Shown piece by piece: positions 48,699-56,185 of a DNA stretch of 64,000 nt (positions within the stretch are counted from its first letter, which is position 1; the number at the start of each line of letters is the position of its first letter). The DNA is from Taibaiella chishuiensis. Lineage in GTDB: Bacteria; Bacteroidota; Bacteroidia; Chitinophagales; Chitinophagaceae. Location: contig NZ_PYGD01000009.1 in assembly GCF_003014535.1 (NCBI RefSeq), positions 124,001 through 188,000 on the forward strand, in the 5' to 3' direction. The position numbers and the translations under genes were made by a program. The notes beneath the pieces are model-generated. The model had not been told where the DNA came from and made no database searches. It saw nothing but the letters and a program-made list of their open reading frames with translations.

Positions 48699-50630
48699 TC
48701 AGCTCGACTTGATAAAAGGAATGGCCAGTTTTACAAGCGTGCCCTGACCGATGCCGGCATCGGCCTTGTTCAGGATCTCCAGGTTGGCACTGCGGCCGGT
48801 ACGCCGGCTGAGAATATTAAGCCGCTCGCGGGTTATATGTGTCGACAGCGATTGCTTGCCGGGATTGCTACCTGCGGTCTTACGGATGCCGTGGCCGTTG
48901 TCGTCGATCTCACAAAGGATCATACCGTCTTCCTTCTCGATCTTTATCAGCAGTTCGCCCTTGGTACTGAGGTTCTGGATGCCGTACTGGATGGCATTTT
49001 CCACGAAGGGTTGGATCAGCATCGGAGGTATCATTACCTCTTCATCCTCTTCATAACCTTTATAACCGACGATCCGGTATTCGAATACGCCTTCGAAGCG
49101 CATCGCCTGCAGGCTCAGGTAGTTTTCCAGGGCTTCTATCTCCTGGCGCAGCGGCACAAAGGCTTCCCGCGAATTTTCGAGGCTTACCCGCAGCAGGCGG
49201 GCAAACTGGCTCAGGTATTTGATCGAGCGGTCGTTGTCATTACTCCGGATAAAACTCTGTAATACCGACAGGGTATTGAAAATAAAATGAGGGTCCATCT
49301 GGCTGCGCAGCAGGCGCTGCTCCAGCTCCATGCTTTCGTTGACGGCGCGTAGCCTGCGTTGCCGGATCAGTAAGAATGCCAGTACTACCGCCAGCACCAG
49401 CGATGTGGCAAAGGCAAAGATGAGAATGCGTTGCTGCCGCAGGATCAGCGACTGGCCTTTGTATTGGTTGGCCAGTTGTTGTGTTTTATGTTTCTGTTCT
49501 TTCAGGTCGAGGTTCAGCTGTAGCTGGGCCACTTCCTTCTGTTGTTTGCTGGATACGCTCCGCAATTCCGCATTAAAGGCTTCTTTGAGGTACTCGGTGG
49601 CGCTATCGGCCTTACCCATGGACTTAAAGTTGATGTACAGGCATTCGTAGGCGGCCCTCAGATTGTCGTCGCTTTCGTTCTCCATAGCTACGCTCAGCCC
49701 TTGCTGGGCATAGATGTTGGAGGTGGCAAAGTCTTTTTGGTCCTTGTAGGTATAGGCCATGTTCATATACTCCTGGAAGGTCAGCATATCCAGCCTTTTC
49801 TTTTCCTCGAAGGCTTCTCTTTGCAGCCGGTAGCCTTTCTCGGCCTGCCCCATACGGATGTATAAAACTGCTTGTGCCGCCTTACTTACGGCCAGCCGCC
49901 GCATATCGCCGGCCTGCAGGGCGTAGGCATACGAACTGTCCTCATAGCGCAGCGCCTGCTTAAAGTCTTCCCGGGTAGAGGCAATACGCGAAAACTGCGA
50001 CATGAATACCGAAAGCTGCGCATAATTATCCGGCTCGGGAAAATGAAGCCGGGACTGTTCGATATAATACGCCGAACGGTCGAGATCGCCGAAGCGGAAC
50101 CAGGCTTCGGCCGCCAGGTTCTCGGCCCACCAGGCATACCGGGTAGGGTAACGCTGCGTAAATTCCAGCAGCGAAAACAACATGGCAAAAGTCGTGGAAT
50201 CTACCTGGCGGTCGAGCTTGAGGCGGAGCAGGCCTGCAGCCTTGAGCGTAACCAGGTTGCGGTCGCGCGTGGTATCCGGTTTTACCTTGTCGAGTATGGC
50301 TTCGAAATCGATTGCCGCAGAGTCGGACTGCTTGTTTTTATAGGCATGGTATCCCTTGATGAAACTGATATACCCTTTGATGCGGTAGTTCTTATTGGCC
50401 AGGGCCAGGGGCAGTTTATTGTACCCCGCGGTATCCGACATAGACGAAGTGATCATCTTGCTGATAACGGCTTCGTATTGCCGTTCCAGGTTGGACACTG
50501 CTGCTGCTTTTGCCTGCTTGCGGGCATTATCGCTATGGCAGGCCTGTACCGCCAACAGGAGCAGGGGTAAGAGGCGGCAGATAAGGCTCGGTAGGGTTCC
50601 GGTACGATTCCTGTTCATTACGCGCGGCAT
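48699..50630 (-). CDS. Sensor histidine kinase of the LytS/YehU type with TPR-like sensor
   Basis: The 643-residue protein has an N-terminal signal-like segment ([17 protein letters not shown]) whose Cys looks like a lipobox, then about 330 residues of TPR-like helices probably in the periplasm, and a membrane helix (ILIFAFATSLVLAVVLAFLL). A His_kinase domain follows: the phospho-accepting His lies in MDPHFIFNTLSVLQSF, and the ATP lid contains PPMLIQPFVENAIQYGI and CEIDDNGHGIRK. Kinases of this type pair with LytTR regulators. It starts directly after the response regulator stop (no gap) and so is translationally coupled. ATG 50630 or 50618 are possible starts. Confidence 0.9.
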   Translation of the reverse strand: MPRVMNRNRTGTLPSLICRLLPLLLLAVQACHSDNARKQAKAAAVSNLERQYEAVISKMITSSMSDTAGYNKLPLALANKNYRIKGYISFIKGYHAYKNKQSDSAAIDFEAILDKVKPDTTRDRNLVTLKAAGLLRLKLDRQVDSTTFAMLFSLLEFTQRYPTRYAWWAENLAAEAWFRFGDLDRSAYYIEQSRLHFPEPDNYAQLSVFMSQFSRIASTREDFKQALRYEDSSYAYALQAGDMRRLAVSKAAQAVLYIRMGQAEKGYRLQREAFEEKKRLDMLTFQEYMNMAYTYKDQKDFATSNIYAQQGLSVAMENESDDNLRAAYECLYINFKSMGKADSATEYLKEAFNAELRSVSSKQQKEVAQLQLNLDLKEQKHKTQQLANQYKGQSLILRQQRILIFAFATSLVLAVVLAFLLIRQRRLRAVNESMELEQRLLRSQMDPHFIFNTLSVLQSFIRSNDNDRSIKYLSQFARLLRVSLENSREAFVPLRQEIEALENYLSLQAMRFEGVFEYRIVGYKGYEEDEEVMIPPMLIQPFVENAIQYGIQNLSTKGELLIKIEKEDGMILCEIDDNGHGIRKTAGSNPGKQSLSTHITRERLNILSRRTGRSANLEILNKADAGIGQGTLVKLAIPFIKSS

Positions 50631-51386
50631 TTAATTCCTGTTGCCCGTAAGGAAGGTAACCACATGGTCTTTCTTGCGGGTAGATACCGGTATTTCTTCG
50701 CCCGTACGCAGCACCAGGTAACCATCCTTATGAAACTTATCGATAAAACGGACATTGACCAGGTAGGATTGGTGCGGCCTCAGGAACTGGTCGTCGGGCA
50801 GCAGGTCGTTGTATTCCTTGATCGATTTGCTGACCACTATTTTTTTCTTGCTGGTCAGGTGGAAGTGAGTATAACCGCCATCATTCTGGCAATACACGAT
50901 CTCTTCGAAGGGTACCACCTGCAGGTATTGCTGCGAGCGGAGCACAATGCGGTCCTGCATACCTTTATTGACCTGGTTCAGGTGGTTGCGGGCTACGTTC
51001 CAGCCTTCCTTTATGGAGTCGCTCAGCTGCCTGCGCGAGGCCCTTACTTTATCCAGCGCTTCCTGCAGTTCCAGTTCGTCGATGGGTTTGAGCAGGTAAT
51101 CCAGGGCGCCGTACTTAATCGCTTTGATCGCAAACTGGTTATACGCCGTGATAAAGATCACCTGGAAAGGGATCTGTTCCAGGCCCTGCAGCAGGTCGAA
51201 ACCGGTGCCGTCGCTCAGCTGGATATCGAGCAGCAACAGGTCGGGGCTGGTGGTATTGAGCAGTACGGCTGCTTCTTTAAGACTTCCGCAGGCGCCGACC
51301 ACGACCATGTCGTCGTGTTTTTGCAGCAGCATTTCCATGTCTTTACGGATGACCGGTTCATCATCAATCAGGAGTACACGTAGCAT
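50631..51386 (-). CDS. LytTR-type response regulator
   Basis: The 251-residue protein has an N-terminal receiver domain (MLRVLLIDDEPVIRKDMEML, phospho-accepting Asp in DLLLLDIQLSDG, then the conserved Lys in LDYLLKPIDE) and a C-terminal LytTR DNA-binding domain (YLQVVPFEEIVYCQNDGGYT and FLRPHQSYLVNVRFIDKFHK). It is the first gene of a two-gene operon with its kinase and has a promoter just upstream (51406-51435). In-frame codons before ATG 51386 are intergenic. The target genes are unknown. Confidence 0.93.
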   Translation of the reverse strand: MLRVLLIDDEPVIRKDMEMLLQKHDDMVVVGACGSLKEAAVLLNTTSPDLLLLDIQLSDGTGFDLLQGLEQIPFQVIFITAYNQFAIKAIKYGALDYLLKPIDELELQEALDKVRASRRQLSDSIKEGWNVARNHLNQVNKGMQDRIVLRSQQYLQVVPFEEIVYCQNDGGYTHFHLTSKKKIVVSKSIKEYNDLLPDDQFLRPHQSYLVNVRFIDKFHKDGYLVLRTGEEIPVSTRKKDHVVTFLTGNRN

Positions 51387-51405
51387 AGATGGTGGTTTTC
51401 GTATA

Positions 51406-51435
51406 CAAATATAATGGCAAAAAATAACTGTAAAA
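51406..51435 (-). promoter_or_regulatory. Promoter of the response regulator/kinase operon
   Basis: On the - strand TTTT (51435-51432), 18 bp, then TATATTTG (51413-51406). The -7 box is a full match; the -33 box is one base off. The leader would be about 13 nt. Confidence 0.55.
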
Positions 51436-51538
51436 CGGAGGCCCCGCAAGGCATTTACGGATACCGGTTATATCAATACGGATTTGTACCCGGCCGATAC
51501 GGATTTATATCCCGGGCCTGATCTTTTTTTTGAGCGGT

Positions 51539-51546
51539 TACCTTTG
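51539..51546 (+). promoter_or_regulatory. Minus-7 box upstream of the 51603 gene
   Basis: TACCTTTG fits TAnnTTTG, 57 bp before the start. No -33 TTTG at the usual spacing. Confidence 0.4.
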
Positions 51547-51602
51547 CAGCATAATCCCGAAAGGTAGTTCCGGTAAGGGTTGCCCTCGGTATAAATTACG
51601 TT

Positions 51603-51974
51603 ATGAGTTATGATCTTAATTTCTGGAAATACAGCCCGGGTGTTTATAAAGAGCACCGCAGACTGTACGAAAGATTATCGGAAGGCTTTACGGTAGATGG
51701 CCTGGAGGCCTTGCCGGTCCCGGAGATCAGGACGCGTATTGCCGGTGCGTTCTGCGATTGGGAGCGGATTGGAGAGGATGACTGGGAGCGGAATGGTTAC
51801 GGCGCTTTCCGGCTTTTTACCACCCACCAGTTTGTCCGTGTTAATTGTTACGGCATGAAGGGAACCGAGATGAATAAGTTTGTCGATATCCTCTATGAAT
51901 ATGAATGCCCCTTGTACGATCCTCAGGTAGCGAGGCGCTTTGATGGCCTGGAAAAGGCCGGAGAAGGAATCTGA
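51603..51974 (+). CDS. Small soluble protein of unknown function
   Basis: The 123-residue acidic protein begins MSYDLNFWKYSPGVYKEHRR and has no signal peptide or membrane segment. Its opening and composition (many Tyr, Trp, Glu) resemble small orphan or immunity-like proteins in other bacteria, but no toxin gene is near. It stands alone with its own -7 box (51539-51546) and shares a terminator with apaG. No function is assigned. Confidence 0.55.
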   Translation: MSYDLNFWKYSPGVYKEHRRLYERLSEGFTVDGLEALPVPEIRTRIAGAFCDWERIGEDDWERNGYGAFRLFTTHQFVRVNCYGMKGTEMNKFVDILYEYECPLYDPQVARRFDGLEKAGEGI

Positions 51975-52015
51975 AAGAGCAGCAACTACCACACCATTAA
52001 ACAAAAACAAAACAA

Positions 52016-52043
52016 AATAAGCCGGGCACAAGCCCGGCTTATT
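52016..52043. terminator. Bidirectional terminator between the 51603 gene and apaG
   Basis: AATAAGCCGGGC and GCCCGGCTTATT form a perfect 12-bp stem around ACAA between convergent genes. Confidence 0.88.
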
Positions 52044-52061
52044 CGTTTCCTGCATTTTGCT

Positions 52062-52448
52062 TTAGTTCATTTTGAACGGGGCAATAAGCTCGAACTCCGG
52101 TATGGTAACGGAAAATATTTTCTTGTTGTACAGGTTCTCCATGCTGTAGCTGCCGTACATCTTGCCCATATCGCTGCGCAGGTTGGCCGTAGATACATAT
52201 TGATAAGCCTCGCCCGGATCGAGTATGGGCTGTGCGCCTACCACGCCTTCACCTTCTACCTGGCGGTGATTGCTGTTGGAGTCGATAATGTGCCAGTGCC
52301 TTCTCAGCAGCTTGATGGGCATAGAAGAAAAGTTCTCTATGGTAATCCTGTAGGCAAATAAATAATCGGCGTTTTGAGGGTTGCTTTGTTCCGGCTGATA
52401 GAACGTTTCCACTGTTATGCTTACTCCCTCTGTTACTTGTTGAATCAT
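52062..52448 (-). CDS. apaG: ApaG domain protein
   Basis: The 128-residue protein is ApaG, an FN3-like beta-sandwich found alone in bacteria and in some eukaryotic F-box proteins. Characteristic segments are VSITVETFYQPEQSNPQNAD, FAYRITIENFSSMPIKLLRR and HWHIIDSNSNHRQVEGEGVV with GVVGAQPILDPGEAYQYVST. Bacterial ApaG has been linked to divalent cation export and dinucleotide metabolism, but its biochemical role is not settled. It is convergent with the 51603 gene; recX lies upstream on the same strand. Confidence 0.93.
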   Translation of the reverse strand: MIQQVTEGVSITVETFYQPEQSNPQNADYLFAYRITIENFSSMPIKLLRRHWHIIDSNSNHRQVEGEGVVGAQPILDPGEAYQYVSTANLRSDMGKMYGSYSMENLYNKKIFSVTIPEFELIAPFKMN

Positions 52449-52526
52449 GGCTATCCTTCTTTATAAGCGGTCAGCAAAATGAATTATTGTAAAAATATCA
52501 AAATTTAGTTCACATCACTATAGATT

Positions 52527-52982
52527 TTATTCACCCTCCGTGAATTTAGTTTGCAGTACTTCAAGTATAAGACCCGTCTCGTATCCCTTTTGTACTAGAT
52601 AACGGATGGTTTTCTGATTTCGTATCCGTTCGCTTCTTTCCTGCCGCAGTTCGTGCAGCTTTTGAGCGGCCAGGCCTGCCAGGGTTTCGTAGTAATCGGC
52701 CTCGTCGATTTCGGTCAATCCCTTACGGATGCAATATTCCGATACCTGTTTCAGCTTCAGCTGCTGTACGATCTTCCTGCGGCCCCACTTCAGTATCCTG
52801 AATTTTCCTCCTGTATAGGACCGTGCAAAGCGCTCTTCGTTTAAAAAGCCTTCCGAGATCAGCGTGCTGATGGCCTCTTCCAGCGCTTCGCCGCGGAACG
52901 ACAGCTCGAGCAATTTGCTGCGCACTTCGCTGTGACAACGCTCCTGGTAGGCGCAAAAGTGTTTAATCGCTTGCAGATTCAT
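52527..52982 (-). CDS. recX: Regulatory protein RecX
   Basis: RecX limits RecA filaments during recombination and SOS. The 151-residue protein has the three-helix repeat pattern of the family: AIKHFCAYQERCHSEVRSKL, LISEGFLNEERFARSYTGGK and RKIVQQLKLKQVSEYCIRKG, then the second-half repeat QKTIRYLVQKGYETGLILEV. The ATG at 52982 is used; an in-frame start 4 codons upstream is also possible. recA is not in the window. apaG follows on the same strand. Confidence 0.88.
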   Translation of the reverse strand: MNLQAIKHFCAYQERCHSEVRSKLLELSFRGEALEEAISTLISEGFLNEERFARSYTGGKFRILKWGRRKIVQQLKLKQVSEYCIRKGLTEIDEADYYETLAGLAAQKLHELRQERSERIRNQKTIRYLVQKGYETGLILEVLQTKFTEGE

Positions 52983-53011
52983 ATACGTAAGCACTTGTTT
53001 TTACGGATGAA

Positions 53012-53050
53012 AAAAGCCTGTTAACGCCGTAAGGCAATCAGCAGGCTTTA
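53012..53050 (-). terminator. Terminator of the DUF4293 gene
   Basis: On the - strand AAAGCCTG and CAGGCTTT close a stem with an inner GCC-TTAC-GGC hairpin, followed by TTTTT. It lies 31 bp after the stop. Confidence 0.7.
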
Positions 53051-53081
53051 TCCGGGTATTTTAAAAAGTAATATTTATAGC

Positions 53082-53510
53082 TTAATCCCTCAGGCGGTCC
53101 AGCGACTTCACCAGCTTCTCATCTTTCCGGATGCCGGACTTGGCCATAAACAGCAGGATAAGGGTAACCAGGGGCAGGAACATGCCGATCCAGAAGTAGC
53201 CCTGCAGCGTGCTGTTGGCCGGGTCGTTGCGGAAATTGGTCACCTTGAAAAACAGCCAGGCCTGCAGGCCTATCGTCACCAGGATATTGAGCCAGGTAAG
53301 CCCCACCTGGTTTTTCCGGTTCTTGAAACGGAAAATGGTCACAAGGCTCAGCACGATGCTGATGCCGGCCAGGATAATGCCTACAAAATCGTTACCGATC
53401 GTCATCGGCAGCTGCGTAGCCGTATCGAATTTGTAGACCGGGAAATAGAATATACAGGCCATTACCAGGGCTGCAAGAAAAAGCCATACGGTTTGAATGC
53501 GTTGTATCAT
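53082..53510 (-). CDS. DUF4293 family membrane protein
   Basis: The 142-residue protein matches DUF4293, a Bacteroidota-specific family of unknown function. It has four membrane segments (opening IQRIQTVWLFLAALVMACIF, then near FVGIILAGISIVLSLVTIF, LTWLNILVTIGLQAWLFFK and YFWIGMFLPLVTLILLF) and a short basic tail (KDEKLVKSLDRLRD). It lies downstream of serS on the same strand, 46 bp away, and may be cotranscribed. Confidence 0.85.
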   Translation of the reverse strand: MIQRIQTVWLFLAALVMACIFYFPVYKFDTATQLPMTIGNDFVGIILAGISIVLSLVTIFRFKNRKNQVGLTWLNILVTIGLQAWLFFKVTNFRNDPANSTLQGYFWIGMFLPLVTLILLFMAKSGIRKDEKLVKSLDRLRD

Positions 53511-53556
53511 GCTGTTGAGATTTGTTTGATTAAGGTTGAATAAAGAAAGGCAAACC

Positions 53557-54828
53557 TTAGCCGATGCTCAGGCCGCCCACATATTTTTCCAGTACGGCCG
53601 GTATCCGGATGCCGCCTTCGTATTGGTTATTCTCCAGCAGGCAGGCCATAATACGGGGCAGGGCCAGGGAGCTTCCGTTCAGGGAGTGCAGCAGTTGCGT
53701 CTTACCCTGCTCGTCTTTGAAGCGGATCTTCATACGGTTGGTCTGGAAGGTCTCGAAATTGGATACGGAGCTCACTTCGAGCCAGCGTTGCTGGGCCGTG
53801 CTGTATACCTCGAAGTCGTAGGTAAGCGCCGCAGTAAAACTCATATCGCCGCCGCAAAGCCGGAGGATACGGTAGGGCAGTTCCAGGCTCTGCAACAGTT
53901 TTTCCACGTGCAGTACCATCTCCTCCAGTACTTCGTAAGAGCGTGTGGGGTGGCAGATCTGTACCAGCTCTACCTTGTCGAACTGGTGCAGGCGGTTGAG
54001 GCCGCGTACATCCTTGCCATAAGAACCGGCCTCACGGCGGAAGCAGGGCGTATAGGCCGTCATCCGTACGGGCAGTTGTTCCTCTTTCACGATCTCGTCG
54101 CGGTACAGGTTGGTCAGCGGTACTTCTGAAGTCGGGATCAGGAAGAAATTGTCGTCCTTGGCATGGTACATCTGGCCCTCTTTATCGGGCAGCTGACCGG
54201 TGCCATAAGCGCTTTCTTCATTCACCATATGCGGTACCTGGTATTCGGTATAACCCGCGCCGGTATTGTAATCCAGGAAATACTGGATCAGGCCGCGCTG
54301 CAGGCGGGCGCCTTTATTGGTATATACCGGGAAACCGCTGCCGGTAATCTTGTTGCCCAGTTCAAAATCGATCAGTTTGTATTTGGTGGTCAGGTCCCAG
54401 TGGGGTACCGCACCTTCGTGCAGCTGGGGTATGGCACCGCCGCTGCGTACTACTTCATTCTCCTCCGGTGTTTTGCCTTCGGGTACGGATGCATGGGGCA
54501 GGTTGGGCAGGCTGATCACGAGGTCGTGCAGCTTTTGCTCGGCCGCAGCCAGGTTCAGGCCCAGTTCTTTGGCCTGCTCGCGGTGCTGGGTTACTTCCTG
54601 TTTTTTGGCTTCTGCCGCTGCTTTATCGCCCGATGCGATCAGTTGGCCTATACTTTTGGATGCTGCGTTCATAGCAGCAGCCAGGGTCTCGCTTTGTTGC
54701 TGGATGTTTCGTTTTTCTTCGTCGAGGGCAATGATCTCGTCTACGACATGGAGATCTTTAAAGTGTTTTTTTTGCAGCCCTGCTATAATCTGTTCTTTAT
54801 CTGTTCTGAATAAATTTATTTGTAACAT
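53557..54828 (-). CDS. serS: Seryl-tRNA synthetase
   Basis: SerRS charges tRNA-Ser and, where present, tRNA-Sec. The 423-residue protein has the N-terminal coiled-coil arm (about residues 25-105) and a class II catalytic core with motif 2 (TPCFRREAGSYGKDVRGLNR, then LHQFDKVELVQI) and motif 3 (NGSSLALPRIMACLLENNQ). The length is typical. A TATTTTTG box (54877-54870 on the - strand) about 40 bp upstream may be its -7 element. Confidence 0.97.
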   Translation of the reverse strand: MLQINLFRTDKEQIIAGLQKKHFKDLHVVDEIIALDEEKRNIQQQSETLAAAMNAASKSIGQLIASGDKAAAEAKKQEVTQHREQAKELGLNLAAAEQKLHDLVISLPNLPHASVPEGKTPEENEVVRSGGAIPQLHEGAVPHWDLTTKYKLIDFELGNKITGSGFPVYTNKGARLQRGLIQYFLDYNTGAGYTEYQVPHMVNEESAYGTGQLPDKEGQMYHAKDDNFFLIPTSEVPLTNLYRDEIVKEEQLPVRMTAYTPCFRREAGSYGKDVRGLNRLHQFDKVELVQICHPTRSYEVLEEMVLHVEKLLQSLELPYRILRLCGGDMSFTAALTYDFEVYSTAQQRWLEVSSVSNFETFQTNRMKIRFKDEQGKTQLLHSLNGSSLALPRIMACLLENNQYEGGIRIPAVLEKYVGGLSIG

Positions 54829-54869
54829 CAGGAATATATTATTGTATAGGTCTTTTTTTAAGCTTGTTG

Positions 54870-54877
54870 CAAAAATA
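54870..54877 (-). promoter_or_regulatory. Minus-7 box of serS
   Basis: On the - strand TATTTTTG fits TAnnTTTG. It lies about 42 bp before the serS start; no spaced TTTG is seen. Confidence 0.45.
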
Positions 54878-54937
54878 GCAAATCCTTTCTATCTCTCGGG
54901 GGCTAATAATTTTGCCGGGAAGCGGCCGGCACAACGG

Positions 54938-56041
54938 TTACCGCACATCGATCGCATCGCGCAGGGCATTACCCACGATATTGAATGCCAGCACCAGGAT
55001 CATGATTACCAGGCCCGGGATAAGGGCGGGTAGCGGGTTGCCGGCAATCAGGAAGTTATAATGCTCCTTGATCATCAGTCCCCAGGAGGGGGTGGGTGGT
55101 TGTACACCGATGCCGAGAAAGCTCAGGCCGGCTTCGATCAGGATGGCTGTTGCAAAATTGGCCGCGGCGATCACCATTACAGGGCCCGCTATATTGGGTA
55201 CGATATGGCGGAAAATGATACGGCTGTCGCGGTATCCCAGGGCTTTGGCCGCGGTGATATAGTCCATCTCCTTCAGTTGCATTACCTGCCCGCGGATGAG
55301 GCGCGCGGCGCTTACCCAGGAGGTAAGGCCTATGGCGATAAAGATCTCCCAGAAGCCTTTGCCGATGGTCAATGTAATGGCAAATACCAGCAGTAAGGTG
55401 GGTATCGACCAAAGGATATTGATCAGCCACATAACGGCGCCATCTACCCAGCCGCCGTACCAGCCGGCCAGTGCGCCCAGCAGGATGCCGATACTCAGCG
55501 ACAATACCACGGATACGATACCCACTGCGATACTTACCCGCGCACCGATCAGCAGGCGCGAAAGGATGTCGCGGCCATAACGGTCGGTGCCCAGCAGGAA
55601 GCGGCGCTCCAGCGTGCGCTCTTTGGCCAGCCATTGTGCCGCACCGGTAGTACCGGGGGGCATCTTCATCTCGGCAAGCGGCAGCCGCAGGGTGTCTTCC
55701 AGGTTGTAGTCGATATAATGCCGGGCGTAAATGGTATCGCCCCGCAACGTATACCCGTTTACCGGCAGCATCTGGTAAGCGCCGGGTTGCCCGGCCCATA
55801 AGGCATAAAATGCATTGCGGCGGTCGGGTGGCCGTTGTTTGGGTATCAGCAGGAACAGTTGTTTGTGCCCCATAGGCCTTGCGCTCAGCTCCAGGGTCAT
55901 GGTATTGGCCGCAGGAGTACTGTCGGGCGACAGCGGATAGGCAAATACGGCCACCAGTGCGGTACATACGATCAGTACCAGCGCAATCAGCGCCGGCTTA
56001 TTGCTTTTGAAGCGCCGGTATATGGAGGCCTGTCCGTTCAA
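54938..56041 (-). CDS. OppC/DppC-like ABC transporter permease, orphan
   Basis: The protein is an inner-membrane permease of the oligopeptide/nickel ABC family. The N-terminal helix (PALIALVLIVCTALVAVFAY) is followed by an unusually long periplasmic loop of about 115 residues, then the family motif LLGTDRYGRDILSRLLIGAR, five membrane segments and the EAA loop ITAAKALGYRDSRIIFRHIVPN. No partner permease, ATPase or binding protein gene adjoins it. The frame opens at ATG 56122 inside the hairpin of the upstream gene, so TTG 56041 (367 residues) is a better start: typical OppC proteins begin just before the SNKPA stretch. Confidence 0.85.
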   Translation of the reverse strand: MNGQASIYRRFKSNKPALIALVLIVCTALVAVFAYPLSPDSTPAANTMTLELSARPMGHKQLFLLIPKQRPPDRRNAFYALWAGQPGAYQMLPVNGYTLRGDTIYARHYIDYNLEDTLRLPLAEMKMPPGTTGAAQWLAKERTLERRFLLGTDRYGRDILSRLLIGARVSIAVGIVSVVLSLSIGILLGALAGWYGGWVDGAVMWLINILWSIPTLLLVFAITLTIGKGFWEIFIAIGLTSWVSAARLIRGQVMQLKEMDYITAAKALGYRDSRIIFRHIVPNIAGPVMVIAAANFATAILIEAGLSFLGIGVQPPTPSWGLMIKEHYNFLIAGNPLPALIPGLVIMILVLAFNIVGNALRDAIDVR

Positions 56042-56123
56042 GTAAGAGTGTATCAGGCTGCAAAATAAGGATTGCCCTTTACAAATCGCTGTTCCGCTAC
56101 AACAGCGGCATGTTATGGGCATA

Positions 56124-56152
56124 AAAAAACCTGCAACGTTGCCGCTACAGGT
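56124..56152 (-). terminator. Terminator of the HtrA/Deg gene
   Basis: On the - strand ACCTG and CAGGT close a stem with an inner GCGGCAACGTTGC segment, followed by TTTTTTT. It lies 34 bp after the protease stop and just before the permease gene. Confidence 0.65.
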
Positions 56153-56185
56153 CTTCCTTTTTTACAGACACAAAACAATTTTTGA

